Positions 24,104 to 33,041 of a stretch of 64,000 nt of DNA are shown in pieces. Within the stretch, counting starts at the first letter, position 1. Each line of letters opens with the position of its first letter. The notes below the pieces were generated by a model that was not told the DNA's origin, ran no database searches, and was given only the letters and a program-made list of their open reading frames with translations. The stretch covers positions 311,330 through 375,329 of the forward strand of contig NZ_KB891831.1 in NCBI RefSeq assembly GCF_000373565.1. The letters run 5' to 3'. Origin of the DNA: Streptomyces sp. HmicA12. Lineage in GTDB: Bacteria; Actinomycetota; Actinomycetes; Streptomycetales; Streptomycetaceae. The translations under genes were made by a program, and so were the position numbers.

Positions 24104-25240
24104 GTGGCGGTGCACGACCGCGCACGCGGGCACGACCTCGCGGCGCTGCGCGGCCTCAACACCGGTGTGGTGCTGAGGGCGTTGCGGCAGGAGAGTCCGC
24201 AGACGGTGAGCGGCCTGGCCGGTGCGACCGGACTCTCCCGGCCGACGGTGGAGGCACTCGTCGAGGAGCTGGCGACGCAGGGGTGGATCGCCGAGGCGGA
24301 CATCCCGGCGACGGGGCGGGCCCCCGGGCGGCCCGCGCGACGCTTCAGGTTCCGGGCCGAGGCCGGGCACGTCGTCGGCGTGGACATCGGGCTCAAGAAG
24401 ATCGTGCTGCTCCTCGCCCGACTCGACGGCGAGGTCGTGGCCCGGCAAAGGGAGTCCTTCGACCCGGAGCTGACGGGGGCGGAGCGCATCGAGCTGCTGC
24501 GCGGCCGGCTGCGCCGCTTCCTCGCCGAGCAGGGGCTCGCCCCGCACGATGTGTGGACGCTCGGCATCGGCGTGCCCGGCATGGTCGACCGCACCGGCCG
24601 GATCCGGTCGGTGATCGTGCCGGACTGGACCGACCTGGATCTCGCGCGGCGGCTCGCGGACGACTTCCCCGGCACCGACCGCGTCCTCGTCGAGAACGAT
24701 GTGAACCTCGCGGTGCTGGCCGAGCACTGGCGGGGCGCCGCACGGCTCGCGGACGACGTGGCGTGCGTGCTGCTCGGGCCGCGCATCTCGTGCGGCCTGA
24801 TGATCGACGGCAGACTGCACCGGGGCCGGCGCGGCGGCGCGGGCGAGCTCGGCATCCTGCCCCAACTCGGTGTGGACGAGGCCGAGAAGGGCTTCGCGTG
24901 GACCGGCGAACGGCTGCCCGGCGAGTCCGAGACCGACGCGCTGGCCCGCGCCGTGCGCGACGGCGACCCGGAGGCGCTCGCCGTCCTTGACCGGTTCCTG
25001 GCCGGTGTCGCCCCGGCCGTCGCCGCGCTCGTCCTCGCCCTGGACCCCGAACTCGTCGTCCTGACGGGCGCGTTGGCTCCTGTGGGCGAACCCCTGACCC
25101 CGCTGCTCACCGAGCGGCTCGAGCCCCTCACCCTGCACGTGCCGCGCATCGCGGTCAGCACGCTCGGCCGCGAGGGCGTCGCGCTCGGCGCCGTGCGCCG
25201 CGCCCTGGACGCGGCCGAAGCACACCTCCCGGGCCCATAG
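24104..25240 (+). CDS. ROK-family transcriptional regulator
   Basis: A 378-residue repressor: an N-terminal winged helix-turn-helix (VLRALRQESPQTVSGLAGAT, then LSRPTVEALVEELATQGW) and a C-terminal ROK sugar-kinase-like domain (VVGVDIGLKKIVLLL; GIGVPGMVDRTG; RGGAGELGILP). The Cys-rich zinc motif of true ROK kinases is absent, which favours a pure regulator. The GTG at 24104 is chosen over the GTG at 24095 because GGAGG (24091-24095) is correctly spaced only for the former. It directly precedes a sugar ABC operon in the same direction and presumably controls it in response to a sugar. Confidence 0.9.
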   Translation: MAVHDRARGHDLAALRGLNTGVVLRALRQESPQTVSGLAGATGLSRPTVEALVEELATQGWIAEADIPATGRAPGRPARRFRFRAEAGHVVGVDIGLKKIVLLLARLDGEVVARQRESFDPELTGAERIELLRGRLRRFLAEQGLAPHDVWTLGIGVPGMVDRTGRIRSVIVPDWTDLDLARRLADDFPGTDRVLVENDVNLAVLAEHWRGAARLADDVACVLLGPRISCGLMIDGRLHRGRRGGAGELGILPQLGVDEAEKGFAWTGERLPGESETDALARAVRDGDPEALAVLDRFLAGVAPAVAALVLALDPELVVLTGALAPVGEPLTPLLTERLEPLTLHVPRIAVSTLGREGVALGAVRRALDAAEAHLPGP

Positions 25241-25308
25241 GGCCCGTTGAGGCCCTGCCCCCGAACGCTGGACCTTCCCCCACCACCCGCTACCGACCGG
25301 AGACGCGA

Positions 25309-26574
25309 ATGCGCAGGAGAACCCTGCTCGCCGGTGCTCTCGCGGCGACCCCCCTCGCCACGGCGTGCAGCAAGGACGGCGACGCTTCCGACACCGCCTC
25401 GTCGGACGGCCGCACCACCCTCTCGTACGGCATCTGGGACGTCGCCCAGGTGCCCGGGATGCGGCAGATCATCACGGCGTTCGAGCGCGAGAACCCTGGC
25501 ATCTCCGTGGAGATCCAGCTCACCCCTTGGGCCTCGTACTGGACGACGCTGCGCACGTCGATGCGTGGCGGGACGGCGCCGGACGTGTTCTGGATGAACG
25601 CCGTGAACCTTCAGCTGTACGCGTCGAACGGCGTCCTGGAACCACTGGACCCGCACATCGCACGCGACCGGACTCCGGTCGGCAGGCACCCGAAGGCACT
25701 GGTCGACATCTACGCGTACGACGGAACGCAGTACGGCCTGCCCAAGGATTTCGACACGGTCGGGCTCTGGTACAACAAGAAGCTGTTCGACAAGGCGGGA
25801 GTCACATACCCGGATTCCAGCTGGACTTGGGACGATCTGCGGGACGCGGCACGCGAGCTGACCGACCCCGGGAACCGGGTGTACGGGATCGCCGCCGAGA
25901 TGGACCGGCAGACCAAGTTCTATCCGTCCGTCTTCGGCGCGGGCGGATACGTGCTGCGCGACGGGAAGTCCGGATTCGCCGACCCCCGCTCCGTCGAAGG
26001 GCTGCGGTTGTGGACCGACCTCGTCGACCGGGGCTGGTCACCGCCGCAGAGCGCCATGTCCGAGGTGCGGGCCAGGAATCTGTTCCTGTCGGAGCAAGTG
26101 GCCATGAACTACGACCTGTCGGCGATGGCCTCGTTCATGTACGGCACGCCCGCCATCAAGGACCACGGCGGTGTGGCCGTGCTGCCGAAGGGGCGCCGAC
26201 GGGCCACGGTCATCCACGGTCTCGCGAACGCCATCAGCGCCAAGTCCCGTCACAAGCAGGCTGCTTGGAAGTTCGTCGACTTCATGGCCCGCAGGCCCGC
26301 CGCGGAGATCCAGGCGAAGGGCGGCGTCACCATCCCCTCGTACGAGGGGACCCAGGACGCCTGGCTGAAGTCGATGCCGGAGTTCGATCTGCGCGTCTTC
26401 ATCGACATGCTCGACTACGCGTTCCCGTACCCCAGTTCGCGGAACACCGCCGTCTGGGAGGACCAGGAATACCTGCTGCTCGGTGCCCCGTTCAGCGGCA
26501 AGGGCGGCATCGAGCAGACGGCGCGGACGCTGGCGAAGCAGATGGACCGGGCGCTCGACGAGGAGGGCAAGTGA
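25309..26574 (+). CDS. Sugar ABC transporter substrate-binding lipoprotein
   Basis: A 421-residue extracellular binding protein. The signal MRRRTLLAGALAATPLATAC contains a twin-Arg-like start and a lipobox ending in Cys20. The body is a CUT1-type solute-binding fold (TTLSYGIWDVAQVPGMRQII; GTAPDVFWMNAVNL; YGLPKDFDTVGLWYNKKLFD). It would hand a mono- or oligosaccharide to the two permeases that follow. The stop codon overlaps the first permease ATG by one base (TGATG), so translation is coupled. No ATPase gene is present; as usual in Streptomyces the shared MsiK ATPase elsewhere probably powers it. Confidence 0.92.
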   Translation: MRRRTLLAGALAATPLATACSKDGDASDTASSDGRTTLSYGIWDVAQVPGMRQIITAFERENPGISVEIQLTPWASYWTTLRTSMRGGTAPDVFWMNAVNLQLYASNGVLEPLDPHIARDRTPVGRHPKALVDIYAYDGTQYGLPKDFDTVGLWYNKKLFDKAGVTYPDSSWTWDDLRDAARELTDPGNRVYGIAAEMDRQTKFYPSVFGAGGYVLRDGKSGFADPRSVEGLRLWTDLVDRGWSPPQSAMSEVRARNLFLSEQVAMNYDLSAMASFMYGTPAIKDHGGVAVLPKGRRRATVIHGLANAISAKSRHKQAAWKFVDFMARRPAAEIQAKGGVTIPSYEGTQDAWLKSMPEFDLRVFIDMLDYAFPYPSSRNTAVWEDQEYLLLGAPFSGKGGIEQTARTLAKQMDRALDEEGK

Positions 26575-27542
26575 TGGCCGTGTTCCCGTCGACGGCCGCC
26601 GCCGAGGCGGAGGGCCGGATCAGGAAGCCGCGCGCGAAGGCAGGGCGCGACGACACCGCGCGCGGACCCAACTCGCGTACGCAGAAGGCCGCGTACCTCT
26701 TCATCGCGCCCATCGGGCTCGGCTTCCTGCTGTTCTACATCTGGCCGATGCTGCAGACGTTCGGCTACAGCTTCACCGCCTTCGGCCCGTTCGGCGGCAA
26801 CAGCTGGATCGGCGGGGACAACTACGCGCGGGTCGTGCAGGACGTCACGGTGTGGCGGGCCGTCGGCAACACCCTCCTGTACGGAGCGATCGGGCTGCTC
26901 ACCCTGCCTCTGTCGATCATGGTGGCGGCGCTGCTCAACCGGCGCGGCCTGCGCGGCGTCGCCGTCTATCGCGCCCTGTACTTCATCCCGTTCGTCACGC
27001 TTCCGGTGGCCGTCGGCCTCGTCTGGAACTGGCTCTACAACGGCAACTTCGGCCTCCTGAACGAGGTGTTGTCCTGGTTCGGGATGTCCCGGCACTTCTG
27101 GGCCTCCGACCCGTCGTCGGCGCTGTGGGCCATCGGTGTCGTCGCCGTGTGGCAGAGCGTCGGCTACTACCTCATCATCTTCATCGCCGGCATCAAGGGC
27201 ATCCCTCAGGACTACTACGAGGCAGCCGAGTTGGACGGCGCGGGACCGGTGCGCCGCTTCTTCACGATCACGCTTCCGCTGCTGAGTCCGAGCATCTTCT
27301 TCGCCGCGGTCATCTGCGTGATCAACTCGCTGCAGATGTTCGACCTGATCTACGTGATGATGAGCCCGACGAATCCTGCGCTCGGCTCGACCCAGTCCGT
27401 GGTGAGCCTCTTCTACCAGTGGGCGTTCCAGCAGAACAACCAGGGCGCGGCGGCCGCGTTGGCCTTCCTCCTGATGCTGCTCACAGCGGCCCTGACGTTC
27501 CTTCAGTTCCGGCTCCAGAAGAGGTGGGTGCACTATGCGTGA
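26574..27542 (+). CDS. Sugar ABC transporter permease (MalF-like)
   Basis: A 322-residue membrane protein of the CUT1 permease family with six predicted helices starting at AAYLFIAPIGLGFLLFYIWP. The cytoplasmic EAA loop that docks the ATPase is DYYEAAELDGAGPVRRFFTI followed by TLPLLSP. The start is the ATG at 26574, sharing its A with the stop of the binding-protein gene, with GGAGGG a few bases upstream. The last 8 bases overlap the next permease gene. It forms the heterodimeric pore with the second permease. Confidence 0.92.
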   Translation: MAVFPSTAAAEAEGRIRKPRAKAGRDDTARGPNSRTQKAAYLFIAPIGLGFLLFYIWPMLQTFGYSFTAFGPFGGNSWIGGDNYARVVQDVTVWRAVGNTLLYGAIGLLTLPLSIMVAALLNRRGLRGVAVYRALYFIPFVTLPVAVGLVWNWLYNGNFGLLNEVLSWFGMSRHFWASDPSSALWAIGVVAVWQSVGYYLIIFIAGIKGIPQDYYEAAELDGAGPVRRFFTITLPLLSPSIFFAAVICVINSLQMFDLIYVMMSPTNPALGSTQSVVSLFYQWAFQQNNQGAAAALAFLLMLLTAALTFLQFRLQKRWVHYA

Positions 27543-28371
27543 CCGGTTGCGCCGCGTGGACGGCGGGGCCGTCACCACGCACATACTGCTCTCGCTCGGC
27601 GCGCTCGTCATGGTCTTCCCGTTCCTGTGGCAGCTGCTCACGGCGCTGAAGACGCTGCCGGAGGCGGTGCACGTACCGACGACGTTCCTGCCGCAGGAGT
27701 GGAACTGGGCCTCGTTCGAAGAGGTCTTCACCGCGATGCCGTACGGGGAGATGCTCGGCAACAGCGTCATCAACACGGTCGGCAGGACCGCCGGTCAGCT
27801 GGTGTTCTGCTCGCTCGCCGCGTACGCGTTCGCGCGGATGCGGTTCCGCGGCAAGAACGTTCTGTTCGCCCTGTTCCTGTCCGTGCTCCTGGTCCCCTCG
27901 TCCCTGCTGATCCTGCCGCAGTACGACATCATCCAGCGGCTCGGGCTGCTCAACTCCCCGCCCGCGCTGTTCCTTCCCGGCATGTTCAGCGCGTTCGGGA
28001 CGTTCATGCTGCGGCAGTTCTTCCTCGCCCTGCCGCGCGAACTGGAGGAGGCGGCGCGCATCGACGGCGCCGGGCCCTTCCGCATCTTCTGGTCGATCAT
28101 GCTGCCGCTGATCCGACCCGCGCTGGCCGCACTCGCCGTCATCACCGCGATGTGGTCGTGGAACGACCTGCTGTGGCCGCTGGTCGTGAACACCGACCCG
28201 GCGAAGATGCCCATCAGTGCCGGGCTGACCTCCCTGGAGGGACAGTTCGAGACCAACTATCCGGTGATGATGGCCGGTTCGCTGATCGCCAGCCTGCCGA
28301 TGATCCTTCTCTACCTGTTCCTCCAGCGGCACTTCGTGCAGGGCATCGCCCAGAGCGGCACGAAGGGCTGA
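27535..28371 (+). CDS. Sugar ABC transporter permease (MalG-like)
   Basis: A 278-residue permease with six helices; the EAA loop reads ELEEAARIDGAGPFRIFWSI, then MLPLIRP. A MalG-like periplasmic loop (LKTLPEAVHVPTTFLPQEWN) follows the first helix. Its ATG lies inside the end of the first permease gene (8-bp overlap). The dehydrogenase gene follows after 33 bp, so all five genes are likely one transcript. Confidence 0.92.
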   Translation: MRDRLRRVDGGAVTTHILLSLGALVMVFPFLWQLLTALKTLPEAVHVPTTFLPQEWNWASFEEVFTAMPYGEMLGNSVINTVGRTAGQLVFCSLAAYAFARMRFRGKNVLFALFLSVLLVPSSLLILPQYDIIQRLGLLNSPPALFLPGMFSAFGTFMLRQFFLALPRELEEAARIDGAGPFRIFWSIMLPLIRPALAALAVITAMWSWNDLLWPLVVNTDPAKMPISAGLTSLEGQFETNYPVMMAGSLIASLPMILLYLFLQRHFVQGIAQSGTKG

Positions 28372-28404
28372 ACACCGCATCACCGCACTCCCGAAAGGAC
28401 GTTC

Positions 28405-29421
28405 ATGGCACGCCTCGACGTGGGCCTGATCGGCGCGGGCGGCATCGCCCGTGCGCATCTGCCCGCCTGGACCGCGCTCGGCGCACGCGTCGCGATCCTG
28501 TCCACCGACGGCAACGCGGAGAAACTCGCCGCCCGGTACCCCGATCACGACGTGTCGGTGGCGCGGTCCCTCCCCGAACTCCTCGACCGCAGCGCTCTGG
28601 TGGACCTCTGCACCCCCACGTTCACGCATCACCGGCTCGCCCTCGACGCGATCGCCGCGGGCAAGCACGTGGTGTGCGAGAAGCCCCTCGCGCTCACCGT
28701 CGCCGAGGCGCGGGAGATGGCGGCCGCGGCCGAGGCCGCCGGAGTGCTGCTCTTCCCCGCGCACGTCGTCCGCTACTTCCCCGCCTACGCGGCGCTCGCC
28801 GAGTCCGTCGCGGCGGGCGGCATCGGCGACCCGGCGGTGCTCCGCTTCACCCGCTCGGGCTGCTTCCCGGTGTGGGCGCCCTGGTTCGCCGACCCTTCCC
28901 TGTCCGGCGGCATCCTGGTCGACCAGATGATCCACGATCTCGACTTCGCGCGGCTGCTCGCGGGCGAGGTGGTGCGGGTGCACGCACAGGTCCGCGGTCA
29001 CCAGGGCCCGGGCGCGCAGCCCGGCGACGTGACCACCGGCACGGCGGTCCTCACGCACGCCTCCGGCGCGGTGAGCCATGTGCTCGGCGTGTGGGGCCCG
29101 CCGGACCTCCGGTTCCGCACCACGTTCCGGGTCGCCGGTCCCGACGGAATCCTGGAGCACGACTCGACCGCCCATACCGGCTTCCGGGTTCTGGCCCAAG
29201 GTGAGCGCACGCGGGGCGAGGGCATCCCCGGCAGCCCCATGACGGAGAGCCCGTACCTGACGGAGCTGCGGGAGTTCGCCGCCGCCGTCTCGGGCGGTGC
29301 CGCGCCCCGGGTGTCGGCGCGCGACGGTGTCGAGGCGGTCCGGATCGCGGTGGCGGCGGCCGAGTCGGCCCGCAGCGGTGACCCCGTCGAACTGAAGCAG
29401 ACCGAGGAGGCCGGGCTGTGA
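28405..29421 (+). CDS. Gfo/Idh/MocA family NAD(P)-dependent oxidoreductase
   Basis: A 338-residue sugar or cyclitol dehydrogenase. The N-terminal Rossmann fold starts DVGLIGAGGIARAHLPAW; the substrate-orienting Lys is in HVVCEKPLALT; and the second half has the mixed-sheet fold with GGILVDQMIHDLDFARLL, where His is the usual catalytic residue. These enzymes oxidise sugars, inositols or their derivatives. Placed after a sugar ABC transporter, it probably processes the imported sugar. Its TGA overlaps the GTG of the next dehydrogenase by 4 bp. Confidence 0.9.
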   Translation: MARLDVGLIGAGGIARAHLPAWTALGARVAILSTDGNAEKLAARYPDHDVSVARSLPELLDRSALVDLCTPTFTHHRLALDAIAAGKHVVCEKPLALTVAEAREMAAAAEAAGVLLFPAHVVRYFPAYAALAESVAAGGIGDPAVLRFTRSGCFPVWAPWFADPSLSGGILVDQMIHDLDFARLLAGEVVRVHAQVRGHQGPGAQPGDVTTGTAVLTHASGAVSHVLGVWGPPDLRFRTTFRVAGPDGILEHDSTAHTGFRVLAQGERTRGEGIPGSPMTESPYLTELREFAAAVSGGAAPRVSARDGVEAVRIAVAAAESARSGDPVELKQTEEAGL

Positions 29422-30440
29422 AGGCCATGAAGGTAGGAGTGCTGTCGTTCGCGCACGTGCACGCGGGCGGCTTCGCGCGCGGGCTCGCCGCCATGGACGG
29501 CGTGGAGGTCCTCGCGGCCGACCCGGACACGGACCTGGCGGCGCCGGGCGAGCTGCGCGGCAAGGAGTTCGCGGCCCGGATCGGCGTGAACTACGTAGAC
29601 ACGTACGAGGAGTTGTTCGCCTGGGGGCCCGACAAGGTCGTCGTCTGCGCGGAGAACGTACGGCACCGGCCCCTGGTCGAACTCGCCGCCGCGCACGGCG
29701 TCGACGTCCTGTGCGAGAAGCCCCTCGCGACGACGCCCGAGGACGGCGCGGCCATGGTCGAGGCGTGCCGGGCGGCCGGCGTGCGGCTCGCGGTGGCGCA
29801 CCCGGTCCGCTTCAGCCCGGCGTATCTGGCGGTCCGGGAGGCGGTGCGCGCGGGCACGGCGGGCGAGATCCTCACCGTGTCCGGCGCCAACAACGGTTAC
29901 ATGCCGGGGGCCAGGCGCCGCTGGTTCGTCGACCCCGAACTCGCGGGCGGCGGCGCCCTGATGGACCACACCGTGCACGTCGTCGACCTGCTCGACGACC
30001 TCTTCGAGGCGAGCGAGGTCACCTCCGTCTACGCGCAGACCAACAACATCCTGTACGAGGCAGTGGGCGACGTCCCGGTGGAGACGGCGGGCCTGCTCAC
30101 CCTCACGTACGCGAACGGCGCGGTGCTCACCCTCGATTGCAGCTGGAGCCAGCCGCGCCACCACCCGGCGTGGGGCGGCCTGTCGATGCAGGTCGTCGGC
30201 GACCGGGCGATCCTGGAGATGGACGCCTTCGACCAGAAGGTCCACGGCTTCAGCGAGTCGTCGCGGGCCGCGATGGAACTCCCTTACGGCGTCGACCTGG
30301 ACGGACTGATGCTGCGCGCGTTCCTGTTCGGCGAGGGCCCGATCGATGTCACGGACGGCGCGGCGGGGCTGCGCGCGCTACGGATCGTCTCGGCGGCGTA
30401 CGAGTCGGCCCGGACGGGGTGCGCGGTGCGGCTCGATTAG
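29418..30440 (+). CDS. Second Gfo/Idh/MocA family oxidoreductase
   Basis: A 340-residue paralogue of the preceding enzyme with a different N-terminal loop: KVGVLSFAHVHAGGFARGLA, so the classical Gly-x-Gly-x-x-Gly is replaced by S-F-A-H-V-H. DVLCEKPLATT carries the Lys and GGGALMDHTVHVVDLL the His. The altered loop is found in a branch of the family often placed with sugar ABC systems. It starts with GTG at 29418, coupled by a 4-bp overlap. Two such enzymes in series suggest an oxidation/reduction pair, for example epimerisation through a keto-sugar (inference). Confidence 0.88.
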   Translation: MKAMKVGVLSFAHVHAGGFARGLAAMDGVEVLAADPDTDLAAPGELRGKEFAARIGVNYVDTYEELFAWGPDKVVVCAENVRHRPLVELAAAHGVDVLCEKPLATTPEDGAAMVEACRAAGVRLAVAHPVRFSPAYLAVREAVRAGTAGEILTVSGANNGYMPGARRRWFVDPELAGGGALMDHTVHVVDLLDDLFEASEVTSVYAQTNNILYEAVGDVPVETAGLLTLTYANGAVLTLDCSWSQPRHHPAWGGLSMQVVGDRAILEMDAFDQKVHGFSESSRAAMELPYGVDLDGLMLRAFLFGEGPIDVTDGAAGLRALRIVSAAYESARTGCAVRLD

Positions 30441-30795
30441 GGACACGGAGGTTCGTCCGCGGGTGCGGGCGCGTGGGGGCTGATCGCGCGGTTCCCCGCG
30501 CCCCTTGAGGCATGCGCTGCGCGCAGCCTTCTCCTGGGAGCGGGCGGAGCTCGCTTCTCAGGGGCGCGGTGAACTGCGCGACCAGCCACGACGACAGCCG
30601 CACCGGCATCACGACCGCACCCGGCACACGACACCCCCGCACCCCGGGCCGGCCGCGTACGGCAGGATGGCCCCGGCGCGCGGATCGTCACCCTGTCGAC
30701 ACGCGCCCTCCACATCCCCGAGCAAGCAGGTACCACGTGACGAAACATCACATACCCGTCCCCACAGCCGCGTTCCGGCCGGTCGGAGGTGGCCG
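30441..30795. other. 355-bp intergenic region with a fold-back repeat
   Basis: This separates the dehydrogenase pair from the MscS gene. It holds the second fold-back repeat (30479-30586), which may end the sugar operon transcript. The rest (30587-30790) is C-rich on this strand and shows no coding pattern or clear promoter; GGAGG just before 30796 is the ribosome site of the MscS gene. Confidence 0.6.
30479..30586. repeat. ~96-108-bp fold-back repeat, copy 2 (inverted)
   Basis: Outer arms begin GCTGATCGCGCGGTTCCCC and end GAACTGCGCGACCAGC; the inner hairpins GCTGCGCGCAGC and GAGCGGGCGGAGCTCGCT appear in the reverse order to copy 1. The whole element is the reverse complement of the 22.5-kb copy with ~15% differences. 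The flank GCGGGTGCGGG is shared as well. Confidence 0.85.
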
Positions 30796-31887
30796 ATGAC
30801 GCGCGCCGTCGAGGTCCACGACCTGATCTTCGCCTGTGCCGCGCTGCTCGGCGGGCTGCTGGCGGGGCTGCTGCTGCGGATCCTGCTGCGCTGGCTCGGC
30901 GTGCGGGCCGGGCGGACCCGGTGGGGCGGGGACGATGTGATCGTCGACGCGCTGCGCACCCTCGTCCCGTGGGCGGCGGTCGCCGCGGGCGCGGCGGTGG
31001 CGGCCGAGGCGCTGCCGCTGAGCGCGCGCACCGGACGCAACGTGAACATGACGCTGACCGCGTTCGTCATCGTCGCGGCGACGCTCACGGCGGCCCGGGT
31101 CATCACCGGGCTCGTCCGCACGGTGGCGCAGTCCCGCGCCGCGGTGGCGGGTTCGGCGACGATCTTCGTGAACATCACCCGGGTCGTGGTGCTCGCGATG
31201 GGCTTCCTCGTCGTGCTGCAGACCCTCGGGATCTCGATCGCACCGCTGCTCACCGCCCTCGGTGTGGGCGGTCTCGCGGTGGCCCTGGCGTTGCAGGACA
31301 CGCTCGCGAACCTCTTCGCGGGCGTACACATCCTCGCGTCGAAGACGGTGCAGCCCGGTGACTACATCCGCCTCAGCAGCGGCGAGGAGGGCTACGTCGT
31401 CGACATCAACTGGCGCAACACGGTGGTGCGGCAGCTCTCCAACAACCTCGTGATCATCCCGAACACTCAGCTGTCGGGCACGAACATGACCAACTTCAGC
31501 CGCCCCGAGCAGGAGATGACGCTCACCGTGCTGGCCGGTGTCGGTTACGACAGCGACCTGGAGCAGGTCGAGCGCGTGACGGTGGAGGTCGTCACCGAGG
31601 TCATGAAGGACGTCGAGGGCGCGGTCCCCGACCACGAGCCGCTGGTGCGCTTCCACACGTTCGGCGACTCCCGGATCAGCTTCAACGTGATCCTCGGCGT
31701 CGGTGAGTTCAGCGACCAGTACCGGATCAAGCACGAGTTCATCAAGCGCCTGCACCAGCGCTTCCGCGCGGAGGGCATCCGTATCCCGTCGCCGGTGCGG
31801 CAGGTGGCGATCGCCCCGGGCAACCCGCAGATCGTGATCCCGCACCAGCGCAGCGGCGCGGAGAGCGTCCAGGACCCGATCGCCTGA
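30796..31887 (+). CDS. MscS-family mechanosensitive channel
   Basis: A 363-residue membrane protein. Three or more N-terminal helices (LIFACAALLGGLLAGLLLRI; WAAVAAGAAVAAEALP; TLTAFVIVAATLTAARVITG) lead to the pore-lining helix and beta domain of MscS: APLLTALGVGGLAVALALQ, then DTLANLFAGVHILASKTVQP and GDYIRL. It should release small solutes on sudden hypo-osmotic shock. The ATG at 30796 has GGAGG 7-8 nt upstream; the upstream open frame is repeat sequence, not gene. It is convergent with the kinase-like gene 27 bp away. Confidence 0.92.
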   Translation: MTRAVEVHDLIFACAALLGGLLAGLLLRILLRWLGVRAGRTRWGGDDVIVDALRTLVPWAAVAAGAAVAAEALPLSARTGRNVNMTLTAFVIVAATLTAARVITGLVRTVAQSRAAVAGSATIFVNITRVVVLAMGFLVVLQTLGISIAPLLTALGVGGLAVALALQDTLANLFAGVHILASKTVQPGDYIRLSSGEEGYVVDINWRNTVVRQLSNNLVIIPNTQLSGTNMTNFSRPEQEMTLTVLAGVGYDSDLEQVERVTVEVVTEVMKDVEGAVPDHEPLVRFHTFGDSRISFNVILGVGEFSDQYRIKHEFIKRLHQRFRAEGIRIPSPVRQVAIAPGNPQIVIPHQRSGAESVQDPIA

Positions 31888-31914
31888 GGCCGGGCCGCGT
31901 GACACCGGCACGGG

Positions 31915-32805
31915 TCAGCCGAGCAGTCGGCCCACCACCCGTGCCGCCGTGTCGGCCATGAAGGCGTTGCGGCCCCGGTAGTACGTGAGTTCGTGGACGG
32001 CGATGGTGAGGGCCCAGCCACGGCCGCGTGTCCACGTCGCCGCGTCGCAGCCGACGGCCGCGCGGAAGGTGTCCCGCAGGGCGTCGTCGAGGACGTACCA
32101 GGCGACGATCAGGTCCACGGCCGGGTCGCCGACACCCATGCAGCCGAAGTCGATGACGGCGGCCAGGCGCCCGCTCACCGGGTCCACGAGCACGTTCCCC
32201 GGCTCCGGATCGGCGTGCACCCAGACGTCGGGCCCGGCCCACCCGGGCGCGCGCAGGGCGGTCTCCCACAGGGCGAGAGCCGCTGCCGTGTCGATGACAC
32301 CGTCGAGCCGCCCGATGGCGTCACGGGTCGAGGCGTCGCGCGGCGCGAGGGGTTTGCCGCGGTCGGCCGCCGGGGCGCCGGCGGTGTCGACCCGTTGCAG
32401 GGCCCGCACGAAGCCGGCCAAGTCCCGCGCGAACAGCTCGGATTGGACCCCCTCCCCGACCGTCGGCAGCACGCCGGGGATCCACCGGTACACCGACCAC
32501 GGCCACGGATAGCCGCGCCCGGGCGCACCCGCGCCGAGCGGAGCCGGTACGGCGACGGGCAGTTCGGGGGCGAGCCGCCGCATCCAGCGCTGCTCCCGCG
32601 GCACGTCCGCGGCGGAGCCCGGGGTGCGCGGCAGCCGCACGACCAGGTCGTCGCCGAGCCGGAACAGCATGTTCGAGGTGCCGTCCGACTCGACGTACCG
32701 CACCGGCAGCCCGGCCCACTCGGGAAACTGGTCGGCGAGCAGCTCCCGCACCAGTCCCGCGTCGATGTCGGGTTCGCCGTCGTGCAGCTTGCGCGGAGCC
32801 GTCAT
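31915..32805 (-). CDS. Aminoglycoside-phosphotransferase-fold kinase
   Basis: A 296-residue protein of the APH/choline-kinase superfamily. The nucleotide loop region reads DGTSNMLFRLGDDLVVRLPR, the catalytic loop is VHADPEPGNVLVD, and the metal-binding segment is AVIDFGCMGVGDPAVDL. The catalytic loop normally starts H-G-D; here it is H-A-D, as in some streptomycete members. Whether it phosphorylates an antibiotic, a sugar or another small molecule cannot be told; family members near housekeeping genes often do not confer resistance. The ATG at 32805 is used, as the further upstream frame is antisense to the phosphatase gene region. Confidence 0.88.
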   Translation of the reverse strand: MTAPRKLHDGEPDIDAGLVRELLADQFPEWAGLPVRYVESDGTSNMLFRLGDDLVVRLPRTPGSAADVPREQRWMRRLAPELPVAVPAPLGAGAPGRGYPWPWSVYRWIPGVLPTVGEGVQSELFARDLAGFVRALQRVDTAGAPAADRGKPLAPRDASTRDAIGRLDGVIDTAAALALWETALRAPGWAGPDVWVHADPEPGNVLVDPVSGRLAAVIDFGCMGVGDPAVDLIVAWYVLDDALRDTFRAAVGCDAATWTRGRGWALTIAVHELTYYRGRNAFMADTAARVVGRLLG

Positions 32806-33041
32806 GGTCGCCTTTCGGGGCCGGTGATCCGGCGGGCGACGATACCGAGGGGCTCCGCGAGCGGCACCCGCATTTTCCCGGGGCGCTCCGGGGGCTCCCG
32901 CTCCTGCCGCGGCCACCCCGTGAAGGGGTCCGTGGCCCGGCCGGGCCACGGCCGGTGTGCGCCCGGCCACGGACCAGGGTCCACTGGAGGTACCACCCCG
33001 CCCGCGCCCCACGAGATCCCAGACCTCCCGAAGGACGCACC

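Noticed and set aside
31915..32805. Calling the APH-fold kinase an aminoglycoside resistance gene
   Set aside because: Only the fold is supported; the family includes many kinases of unrelated small molecules and nothing nearby suggests resistance.
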